From Zanthoxylum bungeanum (Eukaryota; Streptophyta; Magnoliopsida; Sapindales; Rutaceae), in contig SKCR01007818.1 of the NCBI GenBank assembly GCA_019454045.1, forward strand, positions 310,001 to 374,000: DNA of 64,000 nt. The letters run 5' to 3'. The position numbers and the translations under genes are program-made. The notes below the pieces were generated by a model. That model was not told the origin of the DNA and did not search any database. It saw only the letters and a list, made by a program, of their open reading frames with translations. Below, one piece after another: positions 39,101-49,518 of the stretch. Numbering within the stretch: the first letter of the stretch is position 1; each line of letters begins with the position of its first letter.

Positions 39101-40615
39101 CAAGTCTATCAATTTACTGCTGTGGCACAGTGGCAAAGCCGATATATCAACTTGTAATTAGAGAACTATAAGAAATAAGAATCATACCTTCTCTTTGGAC
39201 ATATTCCCTTGCTTTTGAGTCACCTTTGTCTCAACAGTTTCTTTGTGCACAGTTGAATCATCAAGCCACGTTGAAAAACTGTCAATACCCTCCTCATCTC
39301 TACTAGCTTTCCGCTTATTTCTTCCAGCACCTGGCATACTACTATACTTGTCTGCATCTATGACCATCATAGCAGTTCCGCCAGCAAGGGTTTTGGACTT
39401 GCACTGTGTCTCATTTCTAACAATTTTTTTCAGTTCCACTGCTCTATCACTAATGTTGTGGTTGACAGCATTAAAATTAAACGAAGTGGACTCGGAAAAT
39501 ATTTCAGTGCCTCCGCGTTTTTCATTACAAGGGAAGCCTCTCTTTTCTGTTACATCTATGGAAACTTGCTTCTCATCTTCTTTCTTCTGATTTGACACTA
39601 CAGCATCGTCACAGCTCATATCAATTAATTCTTTGACATGCTCAAAGTCGCCAGAAATTTCTCCTTCTTCAACCTCTACATCTTCAGGTCTATAATCATG
39701 GGCACCAATTATACCATTTGTGTGAACTAAATTCTCCACTTCCATCTCTTTTTGCTGTGTTTCATTCTCCACTTCAAACACATTAGTCCTCAATTCCGGA
39801 TTTCTCTCTTCACCATCCCCAACTGGTATTGAAACTTGAGAATCCATATTTCTATTTACAGAAGAATCAAATGATTCAGGAACATCTAAATTACATTCCC
39901 CTTTATCTGCTTGTAGCTCAGCCACACTCCTAGGTACCACATTAACAATTTGTTGAACATCAACATGTTCCTGTCGGTCATTCATCAATTCATCTGCACC
40001 ACTCTGGTCATTGTTTCCTTGGACAAGAATTTCGTCTCCTTTCATAATATACTCTAACTCGTCCATTAATATTTGTTGCTGATCTAGTCCTTTATCATAT
40101 TCACCAGTCCCTTCATTGCTATTACAAACTACCATATCATGCTTTGCCAAATCACCATTTTCTTCTACTTGAATCATATCCTCTATCTCATCTAGCAAAA
40201 TTTGAGCATCACCAAATCCTATATCTTTTATACCAACATCCCCAGAGCTCTCATCAACAGCTTTAGAATTATAGGGCACCACAGAATTGGGACCCACCAA
40301 TTCACCACACCCACACATTTCTTTATTAAAAAAAAAAAAAAACAAATTTCAACAACAAAGAATAACATAATGGAAACTAAAAAAGCAGAAGCATAATTTC
40401 AGGTTATCAAATTTGCTAACATAACAATTCCTGGAAAAAAAATTATAATAAACGGCTGAAATTATAGTACCTGGGCTTGGGTCTTGAGGAAGAGAGATTT
40501 GAGGGTGGTCATAGCACTGCGATAGGATCTGAACAAGAGTATGGTATGTTCCACTCGTGAGATGGCGATGAGGAGATGAACAAAATGACTTCGTTTCAAA
40601 TTCAGACCTCTCCAT
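36159..40615 (-). CDS. EMB1789: CCCH zinc-finger protein (EMB1789-like)
   Basis: Seven minus-strand exons: 40615-40471, 40320-39188, 38444-38376, 38152-38024, 37890-37837, 37406-37266 and 37130-36159. All junctions are GT-AG and in phase; product 880 residues. Three tandem CCCH fingers: CX7CX5CX3H at 482-500 (interrupted by an intron), CX7CX5CX3H at 512-530 and CX8CX5CX3H at 537-556. Such fingers usually bind RNA. A basic Lys/Arg-rich segment (about 430-480, KKKRSTLTKERKAKKK) precedes them, likely nuclear targeting. The N-terminal 420 residues are acidic and low-complexity. After the fingers, a motif like KGhNFLSFGxA occurs three times (630, 690, 776). I recognise the family as EMB1789/AtC3H65-type from finger spacing and the neighbouring S16 gene; the 5' end of the gene faces S16. 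Confidence 0.88.
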
Positions 40616-40701
40616 ATGTCAGGGTAAGGGTTTTAGAAGTAACAAGTCTCAAAACATCAACCGCCTCGCCACCAAGGTTTTATTTATATCTGTTTGTTCT
40701 T
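40616..40701. promoter_or_regulatory. Immediate upstream region of the CCCH gene
   Basis: Short leader before the minus-strand start codon. No clear TATA box was fixed. A 250-bp direct repeat begins directly beyond it. Confidence 0.3.
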
Positions 40702-40954
40702 GGAGCCGAGCCGATAGCTAAATGGTCAATGACTACCTGGGGCATAAGGTTTTAGAAGGATAAATTCTCATGAAGTCTATATTTTAGGTTAAATATTCAT
40801 TTAGTCCCTAAATTTCAAAATTTCTCCAAGACATCCCTTTCAGTCAGTGTTATGTTTAATATGACAAACAGTCGGATATGGTACGAAATGTCAAATTTGT
40901 ACCCCATCCACTCAATTAAAGAATACAAAAATTATATTTGTACCCGATCCTAAG
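40702..40954. repeat. Left copy of a 250-bp direct repeat
   Basis: From GAGCCGAGCCGATAG to the CCCGATCCTAAG sequence, collinear with 42741-42994 (TGAGTCGAGTCGATAG ... ATTCGATTCTAGAG). Shared inner blocks include AAGTCTATATTTTAGG and CATTTAGTCC. The two copies bracket the gene-fragment cluster. They show no TG...CA ends. Confidence 0.8.
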
Positions 40955-41698
40955 GTATACAGACAACTCATGATTATTTCTATCAGCAGTGGTTAAGTCT
41001 TAAAGTGGGGTGGGGGAGAAGAAAACATATAGCTTTCCAGAGTAGTTTCCAACTGAAAATATAGTTGAGCACATTAGAAAACTACTCAACAAGTAAACTA
41101 AAATTATCAAACACACCGACAAATTTCTTCCGTCAGGGTTGTCCCGATCAAACAGCAAACATGATCAAACATATTGTAACAGACCTTTGAAGAATGAAAC
41201 CAATGCAACAATTAACCACAAATTGCAGATTAGTTTCCGGCACAGCACATTTTTCCTCCCAATTCGCAATCAGAAGCAGACTTCTTTTTTTAAGATTGTA
41301 ACCAACTAACCAAGTTGCACAAATCTCATCTTTAACAACCAATAATAGAATATATATCTATAACCTAATAGTCCTATAAAACCATTGATAAAATTAGATT
41401 ATGGGTGTCTCCAATCAAAGCAGTCACACATTATGGTGTTATAAAATCACAGAGACAAGGTAATCAATAAAAGCCAGGAAGCACAAAACAACTGAATGAA
41501 ATTGCAGAAATTCATCAAATGGAAACGAAGAACACTTACAAACTTAATGGCCACCTCTTCATTTGTCTGAATATTAGTGCCTGAAAAAAAAAAAAAAATT
41601 ATCAATTGCATAAAGCAACAACAACAAAAGCCAAATTACAACAAAGAATCAAACAAACCAAGATAAATCTATCCAAACGACCCGCTTCCGATCTTCTG
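40951..41698 (-). pseudogene. Duplicated fragment of the casein kinase 1-like gene
   Basis: This minus-strand segment is collinear with 27738-28480 of the casein kinase gene: the distal part of intron 2, exon 2 (about 41580-41540, both splice sites kept), intron 1, and about 38 bases of exon 1 (41698-41661). Because introns are included, the copy came from DNA, not mRNA. Within the exon 1 piece the Glu codon after GSGSFG has become a stop (TAG). The start codon, promoter and all later exons are absent, so it cannot make a kinase. Confidence 0.88.
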
Positions 41699-41859
41699 AT
41701 AATGTATCTACACCAATTTTTTTTTTTTTTTTTGGTGTGAAATTATGACTTTGCCGTTTAAAAAGTTAACATGAATCTATATAAAAAGATTATTTTACCC
41801 TCAATCAATTTAATAAACTGAAATTACAGGACATCAACTATTGAAGCGCTTTCATCAAA

Positions 41860-42290
41860 TGAGAGCCCCAGGCTCCAATGCATCAACCAAAAATCACAAA
41901 CCATCACTCGCTGGCTCTAACCCATCTTCTCCATGATCTCCTTTCTAGCTCTCTCTCTTTTCAATAACAGCTTCAAGTTCAGAGTGATAATTTTCATGAC
42001 ACCACGTTACTATGTAAAGGTTTTAGCTTTTGATTCATGTCTTAATTTTTAATTTTTATTTTGTATTAGCTTTTAGGTCATTTACATGGCGAAGTGTTCG
42101 CACGCTTTTCACTTCCCTTGCATAACTTCTCACGTGAGAAAACACGGCAACCTTATGTGCCCCCGTCTGCAGTACAACCTGGAGAGACGTTCCTTTACTC
42201 GTCTGCGTTGTAAGAATCTCAACCAAGAAAACATTGATCAAAACGACGTCGAGTCAATTAACGTCAACACGAACACCGAAAAATGAGATT
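41860..42290 (+). pseudogene. Fragment of a WAV3-like RING E3 ligase gene
   Basis: Plus-strand sequence at about 41855-42010 reads, in shifting frames, like the Ser/Pro-rich N-terminus of WAV3/EDA40-type RING proteins. After an intron-like gap, 42080-42170 reads IYMAKCSHAFHFPCITSHVR then a HGNLMCP stretch, the second half of a C3HC4 RING. The first half of the RING is missing and the last Cys is followed by Arg-Leu instead of the usual Val-Cys. It is a broken fragment next to the kinase fragment but on the opposite strand. Confidence 0.65.
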
Positions 42291-42740
42291 TATGATTTGA
42301 GTTTCATGAGGAATTTGACGTTCGATCCAACGGCGAGAGAATCAAAAAAATTATAGAATCTTCACCGAGACTCGTTGGACAGCGGACCGCTCGACTCATT
42401 ATTTGTTACAAACGATTTCGACTTTTCATAATTTATTTGTTTTGTTTTTTATTTGAGAGTAAAATAATAATTTTTGGATCCATCATGTGTTTTGATAAAA
42501 AAATTATTTTATGACATCATCCTCGATTTAATTTTGTTAATGATAAAGTGGTCATTTGACACAAAATAAAAAATGAAGGTGATACGGAGACATTATCATA
42601 ATTTTATGAATGTCACTTATATATATCTCAAACCAGAAGTGTTTCAGAGATAATTTCTCTTTTATTTATAACACAAAAATCCTAAAATGAATATTTTTCT
42701 TAAATAAAAAGGAGATTTATTTTATTTTATTATTATATAT

Positions 42741-42994
42741 TGAGTCGAGTCGATAGAATGATCAATGACTACGAGACATAATGTTTTAGAAGGATAATTT
42801 CTCATTAAGTCTATATTTTAGGTTAAATATTCATTTAGTCCTTAGATTTCAAAATTTCTCCAAGACATCCACTCAGTGTTATGTTTAGGATGATAATCAA
42901 TCGGATATGGTACAAAATGGTACAAAATGTCAATATGTATATCCTATTTACTCAATTAAAGTACGCAAAAATTATATATGTATTCGATTCTAGA
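42741..42994. repeat. Right copy of the 250-bp direct repeat
   Basis: Same sequence order as 40702-40954 with substitutions and short indels. It ends just before an AT-rich stretch and marks the right limit of the gene-fragment cluster. Confidence 0.8.
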
Positions 42995-43114
42995 GCTTAT
43001 TCAATAATTATTCACACATAGATTTTTATTATTTTTTTTTATTAAGATAAGATGTTAAAATCATGTACGATTTGTCCAACATGTATATAAAATTATACAT
43101 GCACTCCATATTAC

Positions 43115-43295
43115 GAGAGATTCTTTGGTGCAACAGTGGTATGGATGACGTGGTACCACAAACCAATTAAAAAATGACATATAGAGTTTATTCACCTATT
43201 TTTAGTTGTTTTTTTAATTTTTAGCACGCGTGGCAGTTGATGATTGGCTTGTTGCATGGGTGACGTGGTACCACTATTGCATAGAAGAATTTTTC
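43115..43295. mobile_element. Mutator-type MITE with 9-bp target duplication
   Basis: Perfect 9-bp duplication CCATATTAC at 43106-43114 and 43296-43304. Ends GAGAGATTCTTTGGTGCAAC and the complement of TTGCATAGAAGAATTTTTC form imperfect inverted repeats. TGACGTGGTACCAC lies near each end in the same orientation. Confidence 0.85.
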
Positions 43296-43329
43296 CCATA
43301 TTACACACATGAGACCCTAACGGTCCCCA

Positions 43330-43492
43330 AGGGGAGTGACTTGGTGGTGTAGGGTTCATGATCTCATCTTGAGGTCCTGAGTTCGAATCAAAGGAGTCGT
43401 TTCTTATAAGAGTTTGAGACAGCCAGAGGTTTTACTTATTCCGCTTAAACCCGAAATGAGTGATTTGGCGGTCAGGTTTCCAACGATTTCAA
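43330..43492 (+). mobile_element. tRNA-derived SINE
   Basis: GTGACTTGGTGGTGTAGGG (box A region), GAGTTCGAATC (box B), TTTCTTATAAGAGTTTGAGAC and TTCCAACGATTTCAAAAA follow the family consensus. The A tail has turned into an (AT)n run at about 43495-43520. Confidence 0.8.
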
Positions 43493-43750
43493 AAATATAT
43501 ATATATATATATATATATAAGACCCGAACGAACCCCATTTCTACGAGTTTTTTTATCATCCCTAATCTATTATAATTAACCGTTATTTTTCTAATTTTTT
43601 ACTATAAAATTAAGACACTACACATTTTCTATTAGTTAACCATTGAATGTTATTGAAAAATAATTCTTAACTGTAAATACAGATGTTAAATAAATAAATA
43701 TTTAACCCATAATATAGTGACTAATCTGGCTAGATCGACGCAGATAGGAT

Positions 43751-43931
43751 GGAGTAATTCTTTGGTGCAATAAAGGTACGGGTGACGTGGTACCATCAAC
43801 GAATTAGAAAATGATATATATAATTTAATACATATTTTTTAATTGTTTTTTTATTTTTTTAGCACACGTGGCAATAGATAATTAACTTGTTTCATAAATG
43901 ACGTGGTATCTGCACCAAAGATTTTCCCTCT
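43751..43931. mobile_element. Second Mutator-type MITE of the same family
   Basis: GGAGTAATTCTTTGGTGCA at the left and TGCACCAAAGATTTTCCC at the right are inverted. TGACGTGGTACC and TGACGTGGTATC occur inside the ends. Flanks AGATAGGAT and TAGAAGGAT are a degenerate 9-bp duplication. It lies about 200 bp before the S16 start codon, in its probable promoter. Confidence 0.7.
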
Positions 43932-44135
43932 AGAAGGATATGTTTGTCTTTCTATCTTTCAAAAAGGTTATCTTTCTAAACACTCACAGGCCACAGCTGC
44001 ATCGAGGATCACTGATACAAAAACGTCGTGTCGTTTCGATTCGTAAACGATAAACCCCAACAGCCCAAAGCATAAAGCAAAGGATATAGCTACCCGCCTA
44101 CCCCAGGCAGCAAATTAAAAAAAGGAAAAGATAAA

Positions 44136-45052
44136 ATGGTGGTGAGGATCCGATTGGCGAGATTCGGGTGCAAGAACAAACCTTTTTACCGGGTGATGGC
44201 AGCTGATAGCAGATCACCAAGAGATGGCAAGCATCTCGAAGTATTGGGTTATTATAATCCCTTGCCAGGTATCTCCCCCTTCTCCTTTTCAATTATTAAA
44301 AACACAATTTGATTTTCAAAATGAATAAGAAAAAAATTAGGGCTTGATTTGGATTATATATATATATATATTATAAAGCACAATGGTTTATGAGGAAAGA
44401 TAGTGTAACAGATGGTTAAGATTAAGAGATATAATACATCTAAAGACTATATTTATGTAACTTAATTGGCGGCTCGGATCATTTCATTATAATCTAACGG
44501 CTGATAAAGAGTCATTTCATTATAAAATCTCTATAAAAATGAAAAATGAAAACTAACAAATAAATTAAAGAATAAAATCATTTATTAATGGAAAATGAAA
44601 ACTACCAAATAAATTAAAGAATCAAATCATTTAATTAAAAAATAAAATCATTTTATTATAAATAAATTAAATAACAAAATCTTAATCTCTATATAAATTT
44701 TAATTATAACACCGTGCCTACTAGTATATATATATTGTAAACGTTAGAAAATCCGCTGTCAAGCCGCTGGCTCCAAATTTAAACGGAACAAGTAAAACTA
44801 CTTATTGTTTGAGACTCTTATAAAAAATATACATTTATATTCGAACTCATGATCTAAAATCAAATTTTAAATTCTTTGCCACCAAACCATACTCCGTGGC
44901 TTGGGTGATATTGAAGTTTTGGTATTTATTCCTTAGTTTCCGCTACAAAATGGAGGCTTGTAATCTTGCAATATACTAATGCTTTTCCAATGTTCAATCT
45001 TTTTAGGTCAAGACGGCAGCAAAAGAATGGGTCTTAATTTTGATAGAGTGAA
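44136..45052 (+). CDS. RPS16: Nuclear-encoded organellar ribosomal protein S16, first two exons only
   Basis: Exon 1 (44136-44268) begins [19 protein letters not shown] and exon 2 (45007-45052) continues with a GLNFDRVK stretch. Both match the bS16 family, small-subunit proteins of plastid or mitochondrial ribosomes. Donor GT at 44269, acceptor AG at 45005-45006 and donor GT at 45053 are proper. The expected next exon, starting with a YWLSVGAQPS-like block, is not visible anywhere up to 49.5 kb. Intron 1 holds a SINE, and the sequence after exon 2 is broken copia retrotransposon. A possible last exon is at 48679. The gene is therefore truncated, mis-assembled, or spliced to an exon I could not recognise. 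From memory, the Arabidopsis S16 gene also neighbours EMB1789. Confidence 0.8.
44755..44905 (-). mobile_element. Decayed SINE in S16 intron 1
   Basis: On the minus strand, CACGGAGTATGGTTTGGTGG (box A), GAGTTCGAATATAAATG (decayed box B), TTTTATAAGAGTCTC and CTTGTTCCGTTTAAATTTGG follow the SINE consensus. Confidence 0.65.
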
Positions 45053-45100
45053 GTAAGCCCTTTTTTTGGTTTCTTTATTGTCTCTTTTAAATATATTTTC

Positions 45101-45270
45101 TTACATAATTCATTTTATCATGCAAATATTGGTTGCAAGGACCTAGTGAAACATTATTGGAAACAGTGATAAGCTTCTTCTTAGTCAGGGTAGACAATCA
45201 TCTCTCACTCATGTGACCGGGTCTCTAGTGGCACAGTTTTTTACATAATTCATTTTATCATGCAAGTATT
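45101..45270. repeat. 110-bp patch insertion between 30-bp direct repeats
   Basis: TTACATAATTCATTTTATCA plus ten more bases at 45101-45130 recurs at 45241-45270 with one mismatch. Between them, 45131-45240 is about 90% identical to 45567-45675, a piece of copia integrase (minus strand). The flanking duplication is far longer than an integrase target duplication. It resembles repair of a staggered break with a filler copied from nearby. Confidence 0.85.
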
Positions 45271-45565
45271 TTTTGCATTTGGATATACAAAGTTAATGGT
45301 TAGCAATAACGCTTTTGCAGTTTATGTTAGTAATTGAGTTTAATTGTGTTATCTTGGAAAAGTCAATATGATTATTTAGTATGCGGAATGTATATGTCGT
45401 GATCGGATTGAGGAATGAACATGTCGTATCTTTTGATGTTAATTTTTCCTTGCTTCCATGTTCTTAATTGAGAAGGTGAAAAATCATTGGGGAACTGGGA
45501 TGCACATAATTGTAAGGAAGCCTTTTGTATGTCAGGAGATTCTGTGTTGCTTACCAAACAAGCAG

Positions 45566-47345
45566 TGGTTGCAAGGACCTAGTGAAGCATTATTGGAAAC
45601 AGTGATAAGCTCCTTATTGGTCAAGGTAGACAACTCTCTCTCACTCATGTGACCGAATCTCTAGTGGCACAGATTTTGAGAAGCCTATTTTTCAACTATA
45701 TTGAGGCTGTTTGCACAAATCTTCACATGAGTTTTGTATAGAGTGTCGTGAAAATGTCCTCAAGTGACAACCATAGCACCTTTTGTCATTCTCCATGTGT
45801 CATTTCTGAAGTGATTGTCGTAGCCCTGTTTTTCAATGGCTATCCTCGAGAGTAGATTCAGCCAAAATTTTGGAACATACAAGACATTCTTCAAGGTTAA
45901 TGTACATCCAACATTTGTCTGTATCTGAATGTCACAAATTCCTACTATCTCAGAGGAACTGATATTTCCCATATTCATTGGACCAAAGTCTCATACTTTG
46001 TATGTTGTGAAAAAATCTATGTGAATGGTGACGTGGTAGGACGCTGCAGTATCTACCACCCACTCAACTTCTTGGGTTGCGGTGTGAAGGCATGGCTCTT
46101 CCTGGATGATGCAGATGGTTACATCTCCTGAGACAATTATTAGTTTCTTTCCTTCATTATTCTTCGGTTGGGAATTGCCTTGGCTCTGCTCTCGTTGCAA
46201 TTTTCGGCAATTCTTTTTTAAGTTACTGGATCAAAGTCGCATACTTTGTTTGTTGTGAAGAAATCTCTGCGAAGGGTGACATGGTAGGATTCTGCAGTAT
46301 CTACTACTCACTCAACATCTTGGGTTGCGGTGTGAAGACATGTCTCTTCCCGGATGATGCAGATGGTTACATCTTCTGGGACACCTATTAGTGTCTTTCC
46401 TTCATTATTCTTCGGCTGAGAATTGGCTTGGCTCTGCTCTCGTTGCGGTTTTCGGCAATTATTTTTTAAGTGGTATTTTATGCCACAGTGGTGGCATTTA
46501 TAGGTAGGCTTTCTTCCATCTGCGGACCTGCCTCTGCTTATGTCTTTCCCTTTTTTCTTCCTCGAGTCTCTATGACGAGTGCTACTGACTGTTTTGAGCC
46601 AACGTATTTTCTTCTGAACTCTTCATTCGACTGTGCATCTTTTACCATAGACATTGCAAGTTTGCCCTTGGAGTCGAATTACTGAGAGTAACCACATATG
46701 TATCCCAGCTATCAGGAAGACAACTGAGAAGTAGAAGGGTTTGTACTTCATCTCCCGGTTGCATGTCTACTGCACACAATTGGTTCACTATGATCTGAAA
46801 CCCATTGGCATGTTCTGCAACTGAAGTTCTACTTTTCAACTTCAAGTTCACCAAACCCCTCATTATCATAGCTTTGTTTCGAGTAGTCTTGGCCTGGTAC
46901 ATGCCTTCCAGCTTCAACCACATCTAACCACATCTCATAAGCATCTCTATTTTATGCTACGTGGTGGAAGACACAGTGGTCGATCCACTGACGAATCTGA
47001 TCGAGAGTTCTACTGTTAAGTGTATTCCAGTCACTCTCTTTGACAGAATCGGGTTTCACTCCTCATTCCTCGATCATATCGAACAAATATTTGTAGTGCA
47101 AATAATCTATCATCTGAGACCTCTATATGGAGTAATTAGTTGTCGTCAGCTTGATCATCGCACAGGAATACGAATCTTCTATTTCTATTTAAAGTTAAAA
47201 GTTTAAAATGACATAGGACAAAATTAGGATTGAGTTTCACAAATTAGAGGTCACAGTTGCGTCTGGAACGGTCAAAATGGTGGCACAGAGGCCGATTTGT
47301 AAAATTTTCGGGGTCAAATTGTAATAAAATTTCCAATTTGTAAAA
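45566..47345 (-). mobile_element. Decayed copia remnant (leader-gag-protease-integrase), same family as A
   Basis: From right to left on the minus strand: leader end with CACCATTTTGACCGTTCC (about 47275), gag (about 47200-46640), zinc knuckle CHHCGIKYHLKNNC (about 46500-46455), protease VDTAASYHVT and the integrase zinc-finger region (to 45566). Sequence is close to element A, including the DTAAS protease variant. Stops and frameshifts are frequent, and a 244-bp internal duplication is present. No LTR is visible at either end. It occupies the position of S16 intron 2. Confidence 0.85.
45980..46471. repeat. 244-bp tandem duplication inside the copia remnant
   Basis: Units 45980-46222 and 46228-46471 both run from GGA(C/T)CAAAGTC through the protease/linker region to CGGCAATTNTTTTTTAAGT. 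They are roughly 88-90% identical, so the duplication is old. Confidence 0.85.
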
Positions 47346-47449
47346 TTTCTATTTCCAGCTGCAATGGAGCAAAGCTCCAAACAACCTTTTGGTGGAAATA
47401 CTCTTCTTTAGACTTTTCGTGCAAAACAACTTTCGGTGGAATTATTTCT

Positions 47450-48273
47450 TGTTGAAATAGTGAGTCATGCTTTGGTTATAAATTGAGAGCTCAAAGCATC
47501 CCAACAAGTAAGCTCCATGTCAAGAGAGCTTAGAGAGTCTAAAGTGAGGTGTTTTGTACAAGTTTTGTAATACTTGTAAATTTTATTCAAATAGTAATAG
47601 AAATATATATTTTTCCTCATAAACACTCTTCAGTGATAAGAGAATCACAACAAGTGGTATCAGGAGCTTTAGTTACACGTTGGGGGTCGTAAAATCGAAA
47701 AACAAAATTCGGTTCGGAAAATTCAAGTTCCGAGAAAGTTGTCAAAAATCAGTTTTGAGCATATCATCAACTTGTTCACGTCGAGACGATATATTTTCTG
47801 GCGATCAAATGGAGACTGAATGAGAGCTCACGCGCCACGCACACCTTCTAGAGAGCTTGCCACGCACACCATGTGCTCCAGAGGTTGAAGACGGTACACG
47901 TGTCCGCCACGTCAGCACATTTTAGCACGTCATTAGTTTGCCACGTCAGCATAACTGGTAAATTTCATTGAGCCCCATGAAGTCTCTGAAATTACAGTTT
48001 GACCCACAAGTTTCTGAAAATTTGAAATTGGCCTATGTGTCAGATTTAGGCCAACGAATAGTTAAGTCCACCATTTTCGATCGTTCCGGACGCAGCGGTG
48101 ACCTCTGATTTGTGAAAATCATCCCCAACAATTAAGCTTCATTTCAAGAGAGCTTAGATAGTGTAAAATGAGGATTTTTGTACAAATTTTTTAATACTTG
48201 TAAATTCTATTAAAGTAGTAATAAAAGTAGATATTTTTCCTCATAAACACTCTTCAGTGATCAAAGAATCACA
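47450..48273 (+). mobile_element. Copia remnant: LTR, PBS, leader and partial second LTR
   Basis: LTR-like sequence TGTTGAAATAG ... CACAACA spans 47450-47652 and is followed by a PBS with a one-base insertion (TGGTATCAGGAGC). The leader has a few CACGTCA sites (47905-47960) and the CCACCATTTTCGATCGTTCCGG block. All of gag-pol is gone: the leader runs straight into the last ~147 bp of a second LTR (48127-48273). The TATA-proximal palindrome of A and B is missing. It lies head-to-head with the minus-strand remnant at 45566-47345. Confidence 0.75.
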
Positions 48274-48380
48274 ATATCGACGTCGCCTCGCCTCAGTTGC
48301 TTGGAAACACATGGTCGGATGGCCGAACGCCTCAGACGCCTCGAGGCGCGCCTAATGTCGCATCTAACAACACTAATTAC
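48274..48380. mobile_element. Fragment related to the GC-rich hAT MITE
   Basis: GCCTCGCCTCAG ... CCTCGAGGCGCGCC ... CATCTAACAACACT resembles the right end of the MITE at 24818-25156, with the TAACAACT end degenerate. No left end is visible. Confidence 0.4.
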
Positions 48381-48678
48381 TATAGTCAGCTGAACTGAAA
48401 TCTGAAGCTTTTAATTATATTATCTATACTCTTGACATGGCTGGTTAAGTGGGTATTTTTCATATTATGAATGATTATGATAGGTTAATTATACGAGAAT
48501 TTAATGTTATTCTCAAGTTTGCTCTTTTAAATTGTCAGCCCATTTATATTATGTGCATCAGGAAATAAAGTACTTCTCTCATTTTGCATCAGCTTTCTAA
48601 TAAATTTGGATGACTACCATTCACAGAGTAACATAAATAAACTGCATAAAACACCTCGACACCAATTAGGTTTTTCAG

Positions 48679-48711
48679 GACGTGTCTTAGATCAGCCAGC
48701 CAATCAAAACT
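48679..48711 (+). CDS. Possible last exon of the S16 gene (very tentative)
   Basis: After a pyrimidine-AG (TTTTTCAG) at about 48678, codons read RVLDQPANQN and stop. S16 proteins often have a TGRxxD sequence before a variable tail, so this might be the terminal exon. There is no independent support and the preceding exon was not found. Confidence 0.2.
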
Positions 48712-49518
48712 GATGGTGCTGAGGAGAAACTGTCCCATGAAAGAAAGTGGCTGAGGGGTGGTTCCACTTACAAATATCTACATCTGCTCTGATTTCTTGA
48801 AAATACTCGTCTCTTTGGTAGACATTTCAGCTTTTTTAGAAATTTTGGTTTTTAATAAATCAACACATGGGAAGATTATATGTTATTCAATATCGACCTA
48901 ATTGACTATCGTCTTTTTCTTGGTTGAGAATTTGAAATTTGTCATGTTTTTGTCTGCAAACTCGTCTTTATTGTCCGTACGCTCAAGTGATATTTACTGA
49001 TGTAGTATGGTTCTCGACTGTAGAAAGCTCAGATGTATGTGATACCCACTGATAATTTTGTTGAATGCATAGGTTCTTTTATCTTCTAACAAGATTGCAG
49101 AACCCAGTGTTGCTTATTATTCGGAGTCCGTTAATGGAAAAATCGTGAATTTGATACTATGAAAGTTGCATCCTCCATTCATTTGGGCGTTTCATTTTAA
49201 CTTGGGAAACTAAGAAGAAATTTGTATAGATATGAACAACCTGGGACTCAATTCTCTGGAGGTGTTTCTGCCATTGATCAAAGTCTTTTGAGGGTTATTA
49301 TAGCTACCACAAGTCGGCTATCTGGGCAACAACTAAGGGTGTGTTTGGTGGAGTAAAAATATTTCACCAAACAGGTAAGTTAACATTAACGTTAATGCTC
49401 ATAAAATCATAATCATGAGATTATTTTTTTAAGTTAGTTTATACTCTAGTATTTGTTCTATAAATTAGTTTATATTCTCTAGCAATACTATTTAACAAAC
49501 TTACCTTAAGATCATTCA
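48712..49518. other. Non-coding stretch
   Basis: No gene is visible. From about 49335, GGGTGTGTTTGGTGGAGT and further blocks resemble, in the opposite orientation, the sequence at 53160-53335. This suggests copies of one short MITE family. Confidence 0.4.

Noticed and set aside
41540..41580. A second working casein kinase gene
   Set aside because: Only exon 2 and part of exon 1 are present, with a stop codon in the exon 1 part.
40702..42994. LTR retrotransposon defined by the 250-bp direct repeats
   Set aside because: The repeats lack TG...CA ends, no PBS or PPT adjoins them and no target duplication flanks them.
48679..48800. Longer S16 last exon reading through a TDGAEEKLSHERKW frame
   Set aside because: This frame has a stop just after the presumed acceptor and would need another splice site; I kept only a low-confidence short exon.
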